Positions 8,324-17,231 are shown, counted from the stretch's first letter. The stretch is 64,000 nucleotides of DNA from an uncultured Acidobacteriota bacterium (GCA_902826685.1 CADEFT010000025.1:1-64000), one strand, 5' to 3'. The notes: generated by a model not told the origin, from the sequence alone. Numbers and translations are program-made.

Positions 8324-10358
8324 GTTCTTCCAGAATGCGCCGCGCTCCGTAGACCTTATCGAGGGTTTCGAGGATCGCCCGCGAATCGACGGCGACGGCG
8401 CGGTTCAGCTTGGGATCGAATCCGTAGGACCCGCCGAGCGAGTGGATGTTGCCGTCAAAGATCAGCCCCACCAGTTGAGCGTCGCGGTTGATCATGGGCG
8501 AGCCTGAGTTGCCGCCGATGATGTCGTTGGTGGTGGCCATGTTGAACGGCGTGCTCAAATTCATCTCCGGTTGCGATTTCAACCAGCTTTCGGGAAGGGC
8601 ATAGGGGAACCGGCCGGTGGCGCGCTCAAAGGTGCCGCCGAGGATGGTGAACGGCGGTACGGCGGTGCCATTCTCCATCCATCCCTTTACCGCGCCGTAG
8701 CTCAGCCGCAAAGTAAACGTAGCGTCCGGATAGATCGACTTGCCGTAGACCGCAAAGCGCGCCTTGGCGAGCTTTTCCTGCCCGCTCACCAACACCGACT
8801 CCACTTCGTCTTCCCATTGCTTGCGCAGCTTGCGCGCCACCGGATCGACCAGCTTGGCGAGGGCGATCATCGAATCGCCGGACGCGGCCACGGCCGCCTG
8901 CCCGCCTTCCATCAGCGCCTTGCGGACACTGGCGTCGCCCAGGCGCGATCCGGTCACCGCATCGGTGGCGATTTCCCGTGGCGCGCGCTTACCGAACAGT
9001 TGGCGCACGGCCGGATCGTCGGCGCCCAACGCCTCACGCAGCTTGGTGAGGGAAAACGTCAGCGTCTCGATTTCCAGTTCGGGATAGATGGGCGCTTTGC
9101 TGGTGGTGATCTGCGCCATCTCCGGCTTGCGGGCATCCGCGTATTCCTCCAGGCGCTCGCCGTTGGGCTTGGGATATTCGGCCGCCATGCGCACCAGGCG
9201 CCGTGCGTGGCGGTAAAGATCGGACCGGAAACCATAGCCGGCTTCGAGATACTTGTGCGGCACGTACAACTGGCGGAACCGCCGTTGCGCACTTTCGATC
9301 GAAGCCCACACGCCGCCGTAGAGCTTCTTCCACTCGGGCCGCGCGTTGACGCGATTCTGAAAGTCGCGCTCGGCGGCCCGCTTCTGGCCGATCAGGCTGG
9401 GTTCGAGCAAGGCTTGAAACTCACCTTTGTATGCCTTGATCGAGTTTTCGATGCCGAACAGATCGTCTTCGGAAACGCGCCGCTGCTCTTCCCCGCGCGT
9501 CTGAAACTGGGCCAGCAGACCGCGGTATTCCGACAGGTGGAATAACACGGTGGGCTTCACCAGGTCGCGATCGGTTTCAAGCATGGCCATCGTATCCAGG
9601 CGATTGGTGGAGCCAGGGTGCCCGGTGACGAAAGTCAGTTCGCCTTCCTTGGCGCCCGATGGGGAGAACGTAAAATGATGCGGCGTCTTTAACGGTTGGC
9701 CCTTGTCGTAAACCCGCAATAGCGACATGTCGAGGTCGTAGCGGGGAAACATGAAGTTATCCGGATCCCCGCCAAAGAAAGCGATGGACTTTTCGGGTGC
9801 AAAGACCAGGCGGACATCCTGATATCGCTGATATTGGTACAGATCGTAAACGCCGCCGCCGTAAAGCGGCACCACTTCGCAGCGTACCGATTCGCTGGTG
9901 GAGCACTCCTTCTCAATGAGGGCCGTTTCCGCCTTGCGCGCTTCGTTGGCCGCCTTATCGGTCAGGGCCGCGGTCTTGGCCGCCAGGCGCGCGGTGACAT
10001 CGGTGATGGAGGTCAGGATATTGACTTCTTCTTCCGGGCAGCGCAGTTCGTCGCCCGCCGCGCTTGCCTGAAAACCGTCGGCCGAGTAGTCCTTGGCGGC
10101 GGTGGAAAGCTGTTGGATACAAGTAGCGGCGCAGTGATGATTGGTGAGCACCAGGCCGTCCGGCGACACGAAGCTCGCCGAGCAGCCGGTGGCCAGCCGC
10201 ACCGAGGAGAGCCGGACCCGGTCAAGCCACTGCGCACTCGGCGCGAAGCCGTGCTCCTTGCGCACCTGGGCGGAAGGGAAATTGTTGAAGGTCCACATGC
10301 CTTCCTCGGCATGTAGGGGGAAATGAGGAATCAGCAGTAACAGCAGCACCGGCGCCAT
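8301..10358 (-). CDS. S46 family serine dipeptidyl-peptidase (DPP7/DPP11-like)
   Basis: This 685-residue exported protein begins with a signal peptide ('MAPVLLLLLIPHFPLHA'). It has the chymotrypsin-like S46 hallmarks: 'LTNHHCAA' at 71-78 containing the catalytic His, and 'GGNSGSP' near residue 625 with the nucleophile Ser. A helical insertion lies between the two halves. S46 enzymes release dipeptides from peptide N-termini in the periplasm, which suits an organism living on proteinaceous material. The length matches the family. It is convergent with the EthD gene. Confidence 0.92.
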   Translation of the reverse strand: MAPVLLLLLIPHFPLHAEEGMWTFNNFPSAQVRKEHGFAPSAQWLDRVRLSSVRLATGCSASFVSPDGLVLTNHHCAATCIQQLSTAAKDYSADGFQASAAGDELRCPEEEVNILTSITDVTARLAAKTAALTDKAANEARKAETALIEKECSTSESVRCEVVPLYGGGVYDLYQYQRYQDVRLVFAPEKSIAFFGGDPDNFMFPRYDLDMSLLRVYDKGQPLKTPHHFTFSPSGAKEGELTFVTGHPGSTNRLDTMAMLETDRDLVKPTVLFHLSEYRGLLAQFQTRGEEQRRVSEDDLFGIENSIKAYKGEFQALLEPSLIGQKRAAERDFQNRVNARPEWKKLYGGVWASIESAQRRFRQLYVPHKYLEAGYGFRSDLYRHARRLVRMAAEYPKPNGERLEEYADARKPEMAQITTSKAPIYPELEIETLTFSLTKLREALGADDPAVRQLFGKRAPREIATDAVTGSRLGDASVRKALMEGGQAAVAASGDSMIALAKLVDPVARKLRKQWEDEVESVLVSGQEKLAKARFAVYGKSIYPDATFTLRLSYGAVKGWMENGTAVPPFTILGGTFERATGRFPYALPESWLKSQPEMNLSTPFNMATTNDIIGGNSGSPMINRDAQLVGLIFDGNIHSLGGSYGFDPKLNRAVAVDSRAILETLDKVYGARRILEELKPAGAR

Positions 10359-10385
10359 GTTTTCATTATGACGCGGAGCCCGGCT

Positions 10386-11123
10386 TTACTTGATCTTTTC
10401 GTCCTTGGCGACCTTACCGTCGCGGACGTAGACCACGCGATGGGCATGCATGGCGATATCCTGCTCGTGGGTCACCAGCACGATGGTATTGCCCTGCTGG
10501 TGCAGCCGTTCGAACAGGCCCATGATTTCCACGCCGGTGGCCGAATCGAGGTTACCGGTGGGTTCGTCGGCCAGCAGGATCGATGGATCGTTGACCAGCG
10601 CCCGCGCAATGGCTACGCGCTGCCGCTGGCCGCCCGAAAGCTCGTTCGGCTTGTGGTACATGCGCTTGGCAAGGTCCACCGACATGAGCGAGTTTTTGGC
10701 TTTTTCCAGCCGCGCGTCGGCGGCGATACCCGAATAGATCAGCGGCAGTTCCACGTTGTGGAGCGCGGTGGCGCGCGACAACAGGTTGAACGTCTGGAAA
10801 ACGAAGCCGATTTCCTTGTTGCGGATCGCCGCCAGTTCGTCGTCGTTCATGGCGCTGACCAGCCGGCCATTGATGTAGTAATCGCCCCTGGTGGGCGTAT
10901 CCAGGCATCCGATGAGGTTCATGAGCGTCGATTTGCCGGAACCCGACGGGCCCATGATGGCTACATATTCACCGACCTTGATCTCAAGATCGACGCCGGA
11001 AACGGCATTGATCTCCTGATCGCCCATGATGTAGGTCTTCCAGAGATCGTAGGTCCGGATGACGATCCCCTGCCGCTTGAGCTCTGCGCCGCGCTCAATT
11101 TTTTCCTGGACTGCCTGTGCCAT
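10386..11123 (-). CDS. ABC transporter ATP-binding protein (MacB/LolD type)
   Basis: This 245-residue ATPase has Walker A 'GPSGSGKST' at 58-66, a Q-loop 'FVFQTFNLL', signature 'LSGGQRQR', Walker B 'LLADEPTGNLDS' and switch His 'VTHEQD'. The LSGGQ-D-loop arrangement and 'PTGNLD' place it with the MacB/LolD/FtsE group, which works with MacB-like permeases. It lies 54 bp downstream of a membrane-fusion protein on the same strand. No permease gene is next to it, so the partner must be elsewhere. Confidence 0.93.
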   Translation of the reverse strand: MAQAVQEKIERGAELKRQGIVIRTYDLWKTYIMGDQEINAVSGVDLEIKVGEYVAIMGPSGSGKSTLMNLIGCLDTPTRGDYYINGRLVSAMNDDELAAIRNKEIGFVFQTFNLLSRATALHNVELPLIYSGIAADARLEKAKNSLMSVDLAKRMYHKPNELSGGQRQRVAIARALVNDPSILLADEPTGNLDSATGVEIMGLFERLHQQGNTIVLVTHEQDIAMHAHRVVYVRDGKVAKDEKIK

Positions 11124-11177
11124 TTATCCCTTCAAAGATACCATCTTTGACCGCGAACGCCGCCCGGTCCAAAAGGT

Positions 11178-12605
11178 CTAGGACTCCGCTTTGAGGGGGC
11201 CCTTGTTGTTCTCTACCTTGACCTTGGCTTCGTTGCGGATCGTGCGGATCACTTTATAGGACCCGGTGATGATCTCTTCCCCTTCCTGCAACCCGCTTAC
11301 AACCTCGATGTCGGTGGCGCCGGTGATGCCGGTCTCGACTTTACGAAACACGGCCTTGCCGCCGGAAACCACGAAAACACCTTGCAGTTCCTCCTTGCGG
11401 GCCTTCTCGGCTGCGGGATCCAAGGGAGCAGACGATTTTTTTTCGTCTTTCGTTACCGGATCCAGATCGCCCTTCTGCCGCACGGTGAGGGCTTGAATGG
11501 GAAGCGCGATGGCTTTTTGACGGGTATCGGTGATGACCTTGGCCGTGCAGGACAGGCCCGGACGGATGCTTTCAGGCGGGTTCGTCAACGCCACCACGAC
11601 TTTGAAGTCCTTGGCTTCCTGGCTCGAAATGGCGCTTTGACTGGCGGCCAGACCGGTGGAGCGCAGGATGGCCGTGTTGCCGATCTCGATTACCTTGCCC
11701 TTAAACGTCTTGCCGGGTATGGCGTCGATGGTGACGTCGGCCAGTTGGTCGAGCTTGACGTTTACGATGTCGGTCTCATCCACTTTCACTTCGGCCGTGA
11801 TCAGCGACATGTCGGCGATCGTCATGATGAGGCTGGCGGCGGAATTCTGGATACCCGGCACCACGGTCTCACCGATGCGCACGGGCAGGTTGGTGACCAC
11901 GCCATCGATGGGGGATACGGCGTAGGTGCGCTGCAGCCGGTCGGCGGCGCTGCGCAGATTGGCCTGGGCGAGAACGATGCGTTTCTGCGTCGCCGCCAGG
12001 CTGGATGCCAGTTGCGCGCGCTGGGCCACGGTCTGCGCCAGGCGCGCTTCGGCCTCACGTACGGCGGCGTCATAGGCCGCGAATTCCGAAGAGCGCTGGT
12101 CGTACTCCTGGCGGGAAACCAGTTTGTTTTCCCAAAGCTGCTTGTAACGATCGAAGGCCACCTGGGTGCGTTCGCGATCGGCCTTGGCCCGCTCCACGCT
12201 TGCCTGCGAGGTGCGCACGTTTTCGTCGGCGGCTTTCACCGCGGCTTCGCTGGCGGCCGATTCGGCTTCGGCGCTGGAGACCGAAGCGCGCTGCGCGGCC
12301 ACGTCCGCCTCCGGCTGCACCGATTCCAGGCGCGCCAGGGTCTGGCCCTTCCTGACCGGCTGCCCTTCCGCCACCAGAATCTCGGTCAGCCGCGACGGAC
12401 CCTGCGTGTTCGCGCCGATGTTGATGTAATTGCGAGGTTTGATCTCGCCCGAAGCGGTTACCAGCGAGGTCAGATCGAGCCGGGCGACGCGCCCGGTTTG
12501 AACCTCGACGATACCCTTCTTGCTGTACTGGTACCCGGCGGCGGCGCCTCCGGCCGCCAGCAGCAGCAATACGATCCCCAGGATGATTTTGGTTTTTTTC
12601 TTCAC
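11178..12605 (-). CDS. Periplasmic adaptor (membrane-fusion) protein of an efflux system, MacA-like
   Basis: This 475-residue protein starts with a basic N-terminus and one membrane anchor ('KIILGIVLLLLAAGGAAAG'). It then has a lipoyl-like half, a long alanine-rich coiled coil (about 85-210), the second lipoyl half 'YAVSPIDGVVTNLPV', and beta-barrel and membrane-proximal domains. This is the HlyD/MacA order. Together with the ABC ATPase it would form a tripartite export system; the permease and outer-membrane channel are not in the window. A lower-complexity 'KDEKKSSAPLDPAAEK' insert lies near residue 390. Confidence 0.9.
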   Translation of the reverse strand: MKKKTKIILGIVLLLLAAGGAAAGYQYSKKGIVEVQTGRVARLDLTSLVTASGEIKPRNYINIGANTQGPSRLTEILVAEGQPVRKGQTLARLESVQPEADVAAQRASVSSAEAESAASEAAVKAADENVRTSQASVERAKADRERTQVAFDRYKQLWENKLVSRQEYDQRSSEFAAYDAAVREAEARLAQTVAQRAQLASSLAATQKRIVLAQANLRSAADRLQRTYAVSPIDGVVTNLPVRIGETVVPGIQNSAASLIMTIADMSLITAEVKVDETDIVNVKLDQLADVTIDAIPGKTFKGKVIEIGNTAILRSTGLAASQSAISSQEAKDFKVVVALTNPPESIRPGLSCTAKVITDTRQKAIALPIQALTVRQKGDLDPVTKDEKKSSAPLDPAAEKARKEELQGVFVVSGGKAVFRKVETGITGATDIEVVSGLQEGEEIITGSYKVIRTIRNEAKVKVENNKGPLKAES

Positions 12606-12622
12606 CGTGTAGCCTTACCGGT

Positions 12623-12711
12623 CTAAGACGCCAAAAGCGGGGAAAATGTTCGCATTTCCCGCCGCCTTTGGGATGTTTGTCTTAGCTTCCAGTATAGCCA
12701 ACCGGGTTGGC
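12623..12711 (-). promoter_or_regulatory. Structured leader and palindromic operator candidate for the efflux adaptor gene
   Basis: Upstream of the adaptor start, a perfect 15-bp palindrome GCCAACC-G-GGTTGGC (12697-12711) directly abuts a minus-strand TATACT -10-like box (12691-12696). It would occupy the promoter spacer, as a repressor operator does. The predicted 5' leader folds as one long hairpin: CTAAGAC/GTCTTAG (12623-12629 with 12679-12685) closes an inner stem at 12637-12662. No consensus -35 is visible. Promoter and regulator are inference. Confidence 0.45.
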
Positions 12712-12715
12712 GCCG

Positions 12716-12916
12716 TTACGGGCGGATGCGGACTAGGAATTTCTCGAGCGCGCCCGGATCTTCCAGAATGTCGCGTTCGATGTCCTTCAACTCCTGTTCG
12801 ACCAGCGCCCATTCGGTGTCGGATCCCAGATTCGGCGTACGCATGTCCGACCGGCGGCGATCCAGCGTTTCGAGAACCTCCACGCTTTGCTCAAGCCTAT
12901 CTTTCGTGCTCCTCAT
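12716..12916 (-). CDS. Small charged helical protein, hypothetical
   Basis: This 66-residue frame encodes a highly charged, probably helical peptide ('LEQSVEVLETLDRRRSDMR', then 'VEQELKDIERDILED'). The minus-strand ATG at 12916 is preceded by AAAGGGGGGATGCC, a usable ribosome site. Its stop is 5 bp from the palindromic operator of the efflux adaptor gene. No family recognised; plus-strand frames over the same DNA look less protein-like. Confidence 0.45.
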   Translation of the reverse strand: MRSTKDRLEQSVEVLETLDRRRSDMRTPNLGSDTEWALVEQELKDIERDILEDPGALEKFLVRIRP

Positions 12917-13153
12917 GGCATCCCCCCTTTGCGGCTGCCTGCCGCTGCCTGCGGACCAGCCTCATTCCTTTAGATGCCAAAGACGCGTAAAAATTTCCGA
13001 CTATTTCGAATTTCTTCGTTGGACCCGGCAAACAGCCGCAAACTGGGCGTTTTCACACAATCAGGAATATTGATACGATCTATAAAATCTTTGAGATGCG
13101 GCGCCAGCGCGCCGTAAGGCATGATGGGACGGCATTCTGGAAGGATTGTCACC

Positions 13154-14602
13154 ATGCGGTTCAACGGGTATCAAACAGGCGAATTTTACGACGAGCTCTT
13201 TGCGCCCGACTGCCGCCCAAGGCCGGAAGGCGCGGCGTTGGTCGAAGCGATCGAGTCCCTGCCGGACGGCGAGCTCATGATACGGCAGGAGGCGGCCGAG
13301 CGGCTGCTGCTGCAGATGGGCATCACCTTCAACGTCTACGGCGCCGAGGGCGGGCGCGAGCGCATCTTCCCGTTCGACATGATTCCCCGCATCGTCAATG
13401 CGCCGGATTGGACGTGGATGGAAAAGGGGCTGAAGCAGCGCATCCACGCGCTGAACCTGTTCATCGACGACGTTTACCACGACCAGAAGATCCTCAACGC
13501 CGGCATCGTGCCCAGGGAAGTAATCGAATCGGCGCGCTGCCTGCGGCCGCAATGCGTGGGCATCAACCCGCCGCGCGGCATCTGGTGCCACATTACCGGC
13601 ACCGACCTGGTGCGCGATCGCGACGGGCAGGTATACGTGCTCGAAGACAACCTGCGCGTGCCTTCCGGTGTGTCCTATGTGCTCGAGAACCGGAACCTCA
13701 TGAAGAGCACCTTCCCGAAGGTGTTCCGGGGCATGACCATCCGGTCGGTGGATGAGTATCCGGGCAAGCTGCTCGAGATGCTGGAGTCGCTGGCGCCACC
13801 CGCAAGCCATGCCCCGTCGGTGGTGCTGCTGACGCCCGGCATTTACAATTCGGCCTATTTCGAACACAGTTTCCTGGCCCAGCAGATGGGCATCCCGCTG
13901 GTGGAAGGCCGCGACCTGGTGGTGCGCGACGGCTTTGTCGAGATGCGCACGACCAAGGGCTTCGAACGCGTGGACGTCATCTATCGCCGCATCGACGACG
14001 ATTTCCTCGATCCGGAAGCGTTCCGCGAGGATTCGCTGCTGGGCGTGCCCGGCCTTCTGGCGGCTTACAAGGCAGGCAAGGTGGCGCTGGCGAACGCACC
14101 CGGCAACGGCGTGGCCGACGACAAGGTGGTCTACGCCTACGTTCCCGAGATCGTTAAATACTATCTGGGCGAAGACGCCATCATCCCCAATGTGCCGACC
14201 TATCTCTGTTGGCGCGACGCCGACCGCCAGCATGTGCTCCAGAACCTGGACAAGCTGGTGGTGAAGGCGGCCAACGAAGCCGGCGGCTACGGCATGCTGG
14301 TGGGTCCGCACGCCACCGAGGCCGAGCGCGAGGATTTCGCCGGCCGCATCGCCGCGAATCCACGCAACTACATCGCTCAGCCCACGCTGGGCCTTTCGCG
14401 CGTGCCCACCATTTGCGACGGCCACGCCGAAGGCCGCCACGTCGACCTGAGGCCTTACGTGCTTTACGGCAAGGAGATTTACGTGCTTCCCGGGGGATTG
14501 ACCCGCGTGGCGCTGAAGAAAGGATCGCTGGTGGTGAATTCCAGTCAGGGCGGCGGCAGCAAGGATACCTGGGTGCTGGCCGGAGGAGCGGCGGAAGCAT
14601 GA
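13154..14602 (+). CDS. Circularly permuted type-2 ATP-grasp protein
   Basis: Taken from the ATG at 13154, behind GGAAGG at 13139-13144, this is a 482-residue protein of the DUF404/DUF407 family. The permuted ATP-grasp features are present: 'ALNLFIDDVYHDQKILNAG' early, 'VLEDNLRVPSGVSYVLENR' for the metal/ATP region, and 'KAANEAGGYGML' plus 'LRPYVLYG' late. Such proteins are predicted amide or ester ligases. They are usually encoded with an alpha-E protein and a transglutaminase-like or NTN-hydrolase protein. Here the alpha-E gene overlaps by ATGA, but the third partner is absent. The product is unknown for the family. Confidence 0.92.
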   Translation: MRFNGYQTGEFYDELFAPDCRPRPEGAALVEAIESLPDGELMIRQEAAERLLLQMGITFNVYGAEGGRERIFPFDMIPRIVNAPDWTWMEKGLKQRIHALNLFIDDVYHDQKILNAGIVPREVIESARCLRPQCVGINPPRGIWCHITGTDLVRDRDGQVYVLEDNLRVPSGVSYVLENRNLMKSTFPKVFRGMTIRSVDEYPGKLLEMLESLAPPASHAPSVVLLTPGIYNSAYFEHSFLAQQMGIPLVEGRDLVVRDGFVEMRTTKGFERVDVIYRRIDDDFLDPEAFREDSLLGVPGLLAAYKAGKVALANAPGNGVADDKVVYAYVPEIVKYYLGEDAIIPNVPTYLCWRDADRQHVLQNLDKLVVKAANEAGGYGMLVGPHATEAEREDFAGRIAANPRNYIAQPTLGLSRVPTICDGHAEGRHVDLRPYVLYGKEIYVLPGGLTRVALKKGSLVVNSSQGGGSKDTWVLAGGAAEA

Positions 14603-15567
14603 TCGCGCGCCCCCTGCTAAGCCGCGTCGCCGACTCCGTGTATTGGATGGGCCGCTACATCGAACGGGCCGAGAACGTGGCCCGCTTCATCGACGTGAAC
14701 CTGCACCTGATGCTGGACGCTCCAGCCGGTACGCCGCAGCATTGGGATCCGCTGATCGACACCAGTGGCGACGCGGCCGCCTTCCGCGAGCGCAAGAAAG
14801 AGGCGACGCGCGAATCGGTGATTCACTTTCTAACCTTCGACACCGAAAATCCGAATTCCATTCTTTCGTGCCTGCGCGCGGCGCGCGAGAACGCACGCTC
14901 GGTGCGCGATACGATCTCTTCGGAGATGTGGGAGCAGGCCAACCGCCTTTATCTCATGGTGCTCGACGAGATCTCTTCGGGACGCGCGGTGGAATCGCCC
15001 CGCGACCTGTTTAGGGAATTGAAACTCGACTGCCACCTGTTCCAGGGACTGACCGATTCCACCATGTCGCACAACGAGGCATGGCACTTCCTGCAACTGG
15101 GCCGCATGCTCGAACGCGCCGACAAGACCACGCGCATTCTGGACGTGAAGTACTTCCTGCTATTGCCAAGCATCGACGACGTGGGCACTTCGATCGACGA
15201 CGTGCAGTGGTCGGCGGTGTTGAAGTCGGTCTCGGGGTTTGAGATGTACCGCAAGAAGTACGGGCGCATCCGGCCCACCGAACTGGTGGAGTTCCTGGTG
15301 CTCGACCGCGAGTTTCCGCGCGCCGTCCGCCACTGCCTGAGCAGCGCGGACCGCTGCCTGCATAGCATTACCGGCACGGCCGAGGATTCCTATAGCAACT
15401 CGGCCGAGCGGTACCTGGGGCAATTACGGTCGGAGCTGGACTATACGCCCGTGCGCGAGATTCTCTCAGGTGGATTGCATGAATTTTTGGACGATCTGCA
15501 GGCGAGGTTGAACCGGGTGGATGAGCGGATTAATACGACGTTTTTTGCATTGCGCCCGGCGGGGTGA
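14599..15567 (+). CDS. Alpha-E domain-containing protein
   Basis: This 322-residue, almost entirely helical protein matches the alpha-E (DUF403) family: 'LSRVADSVYWMGRYIERAENVAR' at the N-terminus (in part) and 'LGRMLERADKTTRILDVKY' in mid-protein. The ATG overlaps the stop of the ATP-grasp gene, so the two are translationally coupled and likely act together. Comparative genomics links this pair to an uncharacterised peptide-modification or ligase system. Confidence 0.92.
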   Translation: MIARPLLSRVADSVYWMGRYIERAENVARFIDVNLHLMLDAPAGTPQHWDPLIDTSGDAAAFRERKKEATRESVIHFLTFDTENPNSILSCLRAARENARSVRDTISSEMWEQANRLYLMVLDEISSGRAVESPRDLFRELKLDCHLFQGLTDSTMSHNEAWHFLQLGRMLERADKTTRILDVKYFLLLPSIDDVGTSIDDVQWSAVLKSVSGFEMYRKKYGRIRPTELVEFLVLDREFPRAVRHCLSSADRCLHSITGTAEDSYSNSAERYLGQLRSELDYTPVREILSGGLHEFLDDLQARLNRVDERINTTFFALRPAG

Positions 15568-15579
15568 GGGGGCGACACC

Positions 15580-16344
15580 GTGCGGCTTCGAGCGGCAGCA
15601 CTTTGGGAGGAAATCTCGCTGGCGTTCCCCTCTTACCCGGCCGGCGTTGTTCCGGTTCCCTCGCCGATCGCGGGAACGGCGTTCTTCCCGGGCGGGCTCG
15701 GTTTGTTGCTCGACGAGTCTGGCGGACTTGAATCGGGTAGCTGTGGAGTAATGGTGGTGGGGCAGGATTTCAATACTGCTGCTACCTACGAGAGGGCGTG
15801 GCGGATCGGCACAGAACTCGACATCAGCCAGACGTGGCGCAACATCAGAATCGTCTTCCCGAAGTTGGGACTATCGCCCCGCCAATGCTTCTTCACTAAC
15901 TTCTACGTCGGACTGCGGCAGACCGGCCCCGAAACCGGCGTTTTTCCCGGCGAGTTGGATCAAACCTTCGTTCACCGCTGCGCACGATTCTTCGAAAGGC
16001 AGATGGAGGTTATGAAGCCTCAACTCGTGGTCACGCTTGGATCGGCTCCGCTGAAGGCGATTGGCCGCGAAGTTTTTCAGATCCCAGTTCCAAGAAAGCT
16101 ATCGGCGTGTGTGGATGTGTACCAGAATCTTCCCGCGGCGCATGGCCGTGTTGCTCTCTGCGGCTTGACACATCCTTGCATGTACTTCGCCAACGTTCAC
16201 AGAAGGCGATTTCTTGGCTATCGAGGATTAGAAGCAGAAAGAGCGATGGTTCAGCACGCAAATGGAGCGGCCATTTTACCGGCGGACCCGGCTACTACTT
16301 CGACATCACAATCCGCGTCTCAAAATCGCCGCTCGGCGTGGTAA
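15580..16344 (+). CDS. Uracil-DNA glycosylase superfamily-like protein
   Basis: The GTG at 15580 begins a 254-residue frame 12 bp after the alpha-E gene. It has the superfamily pattern: 'GVMVVGQDF' (water-activating loop region), 'CFFTNFYVGLR', 'KPQLVVTLGSAPLKAI', and 'LTHPCMYFANVHRR' with the C-terminal catalytic-type His. This points to a UDG-like fold, though substrate and even glycosylase activity are not assured. The last 17 or so residues read through the end of a convergent gene and look unstructured, so a natural stop may have been lost. Confidence 0.6.
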   Translation: MRLRAAALWEEISLAFPSYPAGVVPVPSPIAGTAFFPGGLGLLLDESGGLESGSCGVMVVGQDFNTAATYERAWRIGTELDISQTWRNIRIVFPKLGLSPRQCFFTNFYVGLRQTGPETGVFPGELDQTFVHRCARFFERQMEVMKPQLVVTLGSAPLKAIGREVFQIPVPRKLSACVDVYQNLPAAHGRVALCGLTHPCMYFANVHRRRFLGYRGLEAERAMVQHANGAAILPADPATTSTSQSASQNRRSAW

Positions 16345-16747
16345 GCTTCCGCGTCAAAGTCAGCAATCCGTCCGCGCCGAGGCTGTAGCGTTCCACCACC
16401 GGTACTTCATTGCCGCGAATCGTCAGTGTGGAGTTAATCACCAGCGCGTCCGCCTGCCACTTAGCCTTACTCTTGGTCTGGCCGCCGCGCGTGTCGTTGG
16501 TGGTTTCCTTGCCGCCGGTGTGATAGACGAAGTCGTTCGACCGGTCGCCGTTCTGGCCGGTCTGGGCGATGGTCACCTTTAGATTGGGATCCTTGTGTTC
16601 GATGGTTTGTTCATACTTGGTGGGCGCGGGCATGCGGCCGAAATCGCTCTTCTCCGCCACCATTTTCCAGCTACCGCTCAGGTTTGGCTTATCCGCCGCC
16701 GCGACCAGCCACGCGGTGGTCAGGGCAAGGAAAACTGATCTTTTCAT
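16295..16747 (-). CDS. Small secreted protein (copy B of a tandem pair)
   Basis: This 150-residue protein has a signal peptide ('MKRSVFLALTTAWLVAAA') followed by 'KPNLSGSWKMVAEKSDFG'. It then forms a beta-rich single domain with 'GGQTKSKAKW' and 'LTRKLTTPSGDFETRIV'. The upstream gene encodes a clear paralogue with the same landmarks. Such lipocalin-like secreted proteins are frequent in acidobacteria and have no assigned function. Its 3' end overlaps the UDG-like gene by 50 bp. Confidence 0.75.
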   Translation of the reverse strand: MKRSVFLALTTAWLVAAADKPNLSGSWKMVAEKSDFGRMPAPTKYEQTIEHKDPNLKVTIAQTGQNGDRSNDFVYHTGGKETTNDTRGGQTKSKAKWQADALVINSTLTIRGNEVPVVERYSLGADGLLTLTRKLTTPSGDFETRIVMSK

Positions 16748-16763
16748 CCCGTTTCTCTCCGTC

Positions 16764-17231
16764 TTATTGTTTGTCGAACACGATTGTGAATTGCATGGTT
16801 CCCTTGGGTGTGGTCACCGAGCTATCCACCTTCATGGAGCGCCCGCCTTCTTCCAGGGTCCATTGATCGCTCTGTAGTATTTCGACGCCGTCGGACATGC
16901 GGCGGGTTTCAATGACCAGCAGATCGCCGTTCCATTTGGCCGAGCCTTTGATTTCGATACCGCGCAGCGTGTTGACGGTGGGCTTGCCGTCGGTGGTGAA
17001 CTTCATGGTCGTTACCACTTCCGCTTTCGCTCCGCGCTGCACGGTCTTGAACTGCAGCGCGGGATCGGAATGCTCGATGGCGCGCGTGATTTCCTTCGGC
17101 GCATGGGCCGCCAGCGGCCCGAAGTTGCTCGACTGCGGATTCATTTTCCAACTACCGGAAAAATTGGGCTTCGCCCACATCGTGGCGGCGCCCAGCAGCA
17201 TCCAAACAAGCATGGAGCGAATCGTCGGCAT
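16764..17231 (-). CDS. Small secreted protein (copy A of a tandem pair)
   Basis: This 155-residue secreted protein has a signal peptide ending near 'TMWA' and the shared motif 'KPNFSGSWKMNPQSSNFG'. It also has 'IKGSAKWNGDLLVIET' and 'SSVTTPKGTMQFTIVFDK'. It is 16 bp upstream of its paralogue on the same strand and parallels it along the whole length, so the two arose by tandem duplication. Function unknown. Confidence 0.75.
   Translation of the reverse strand: MPTIRSMLVWMLLGAATMWAKPNFSGSWKMNPQSSNFGPLAAHAPKEITRAIEHSDPALQFKTVQRGAKAEVVTTMKFTTDGKPTVNTLRGIEIKGSAKWNGDLLVIETRRMSDGVEILQSDQWTLEEGGRSMKVDSSVTTPKGTMQFTIVFDKQ

Noticed and set aside
12646..12990. Plus-strand open frames opposite the small protein at 12716-12916
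   Set aside because: Ser/Arg/Pro/Cys-rich translations with no ribosome site; the minus-strand frame has a better site and composition.
14209..14598. Longer start for the alpha-E protein
   Set aside because: The extension is Arg-rich shadow of the ATP-grasp gene; the ATG at 14599 has the family N-terminus and an ATGA overlap.
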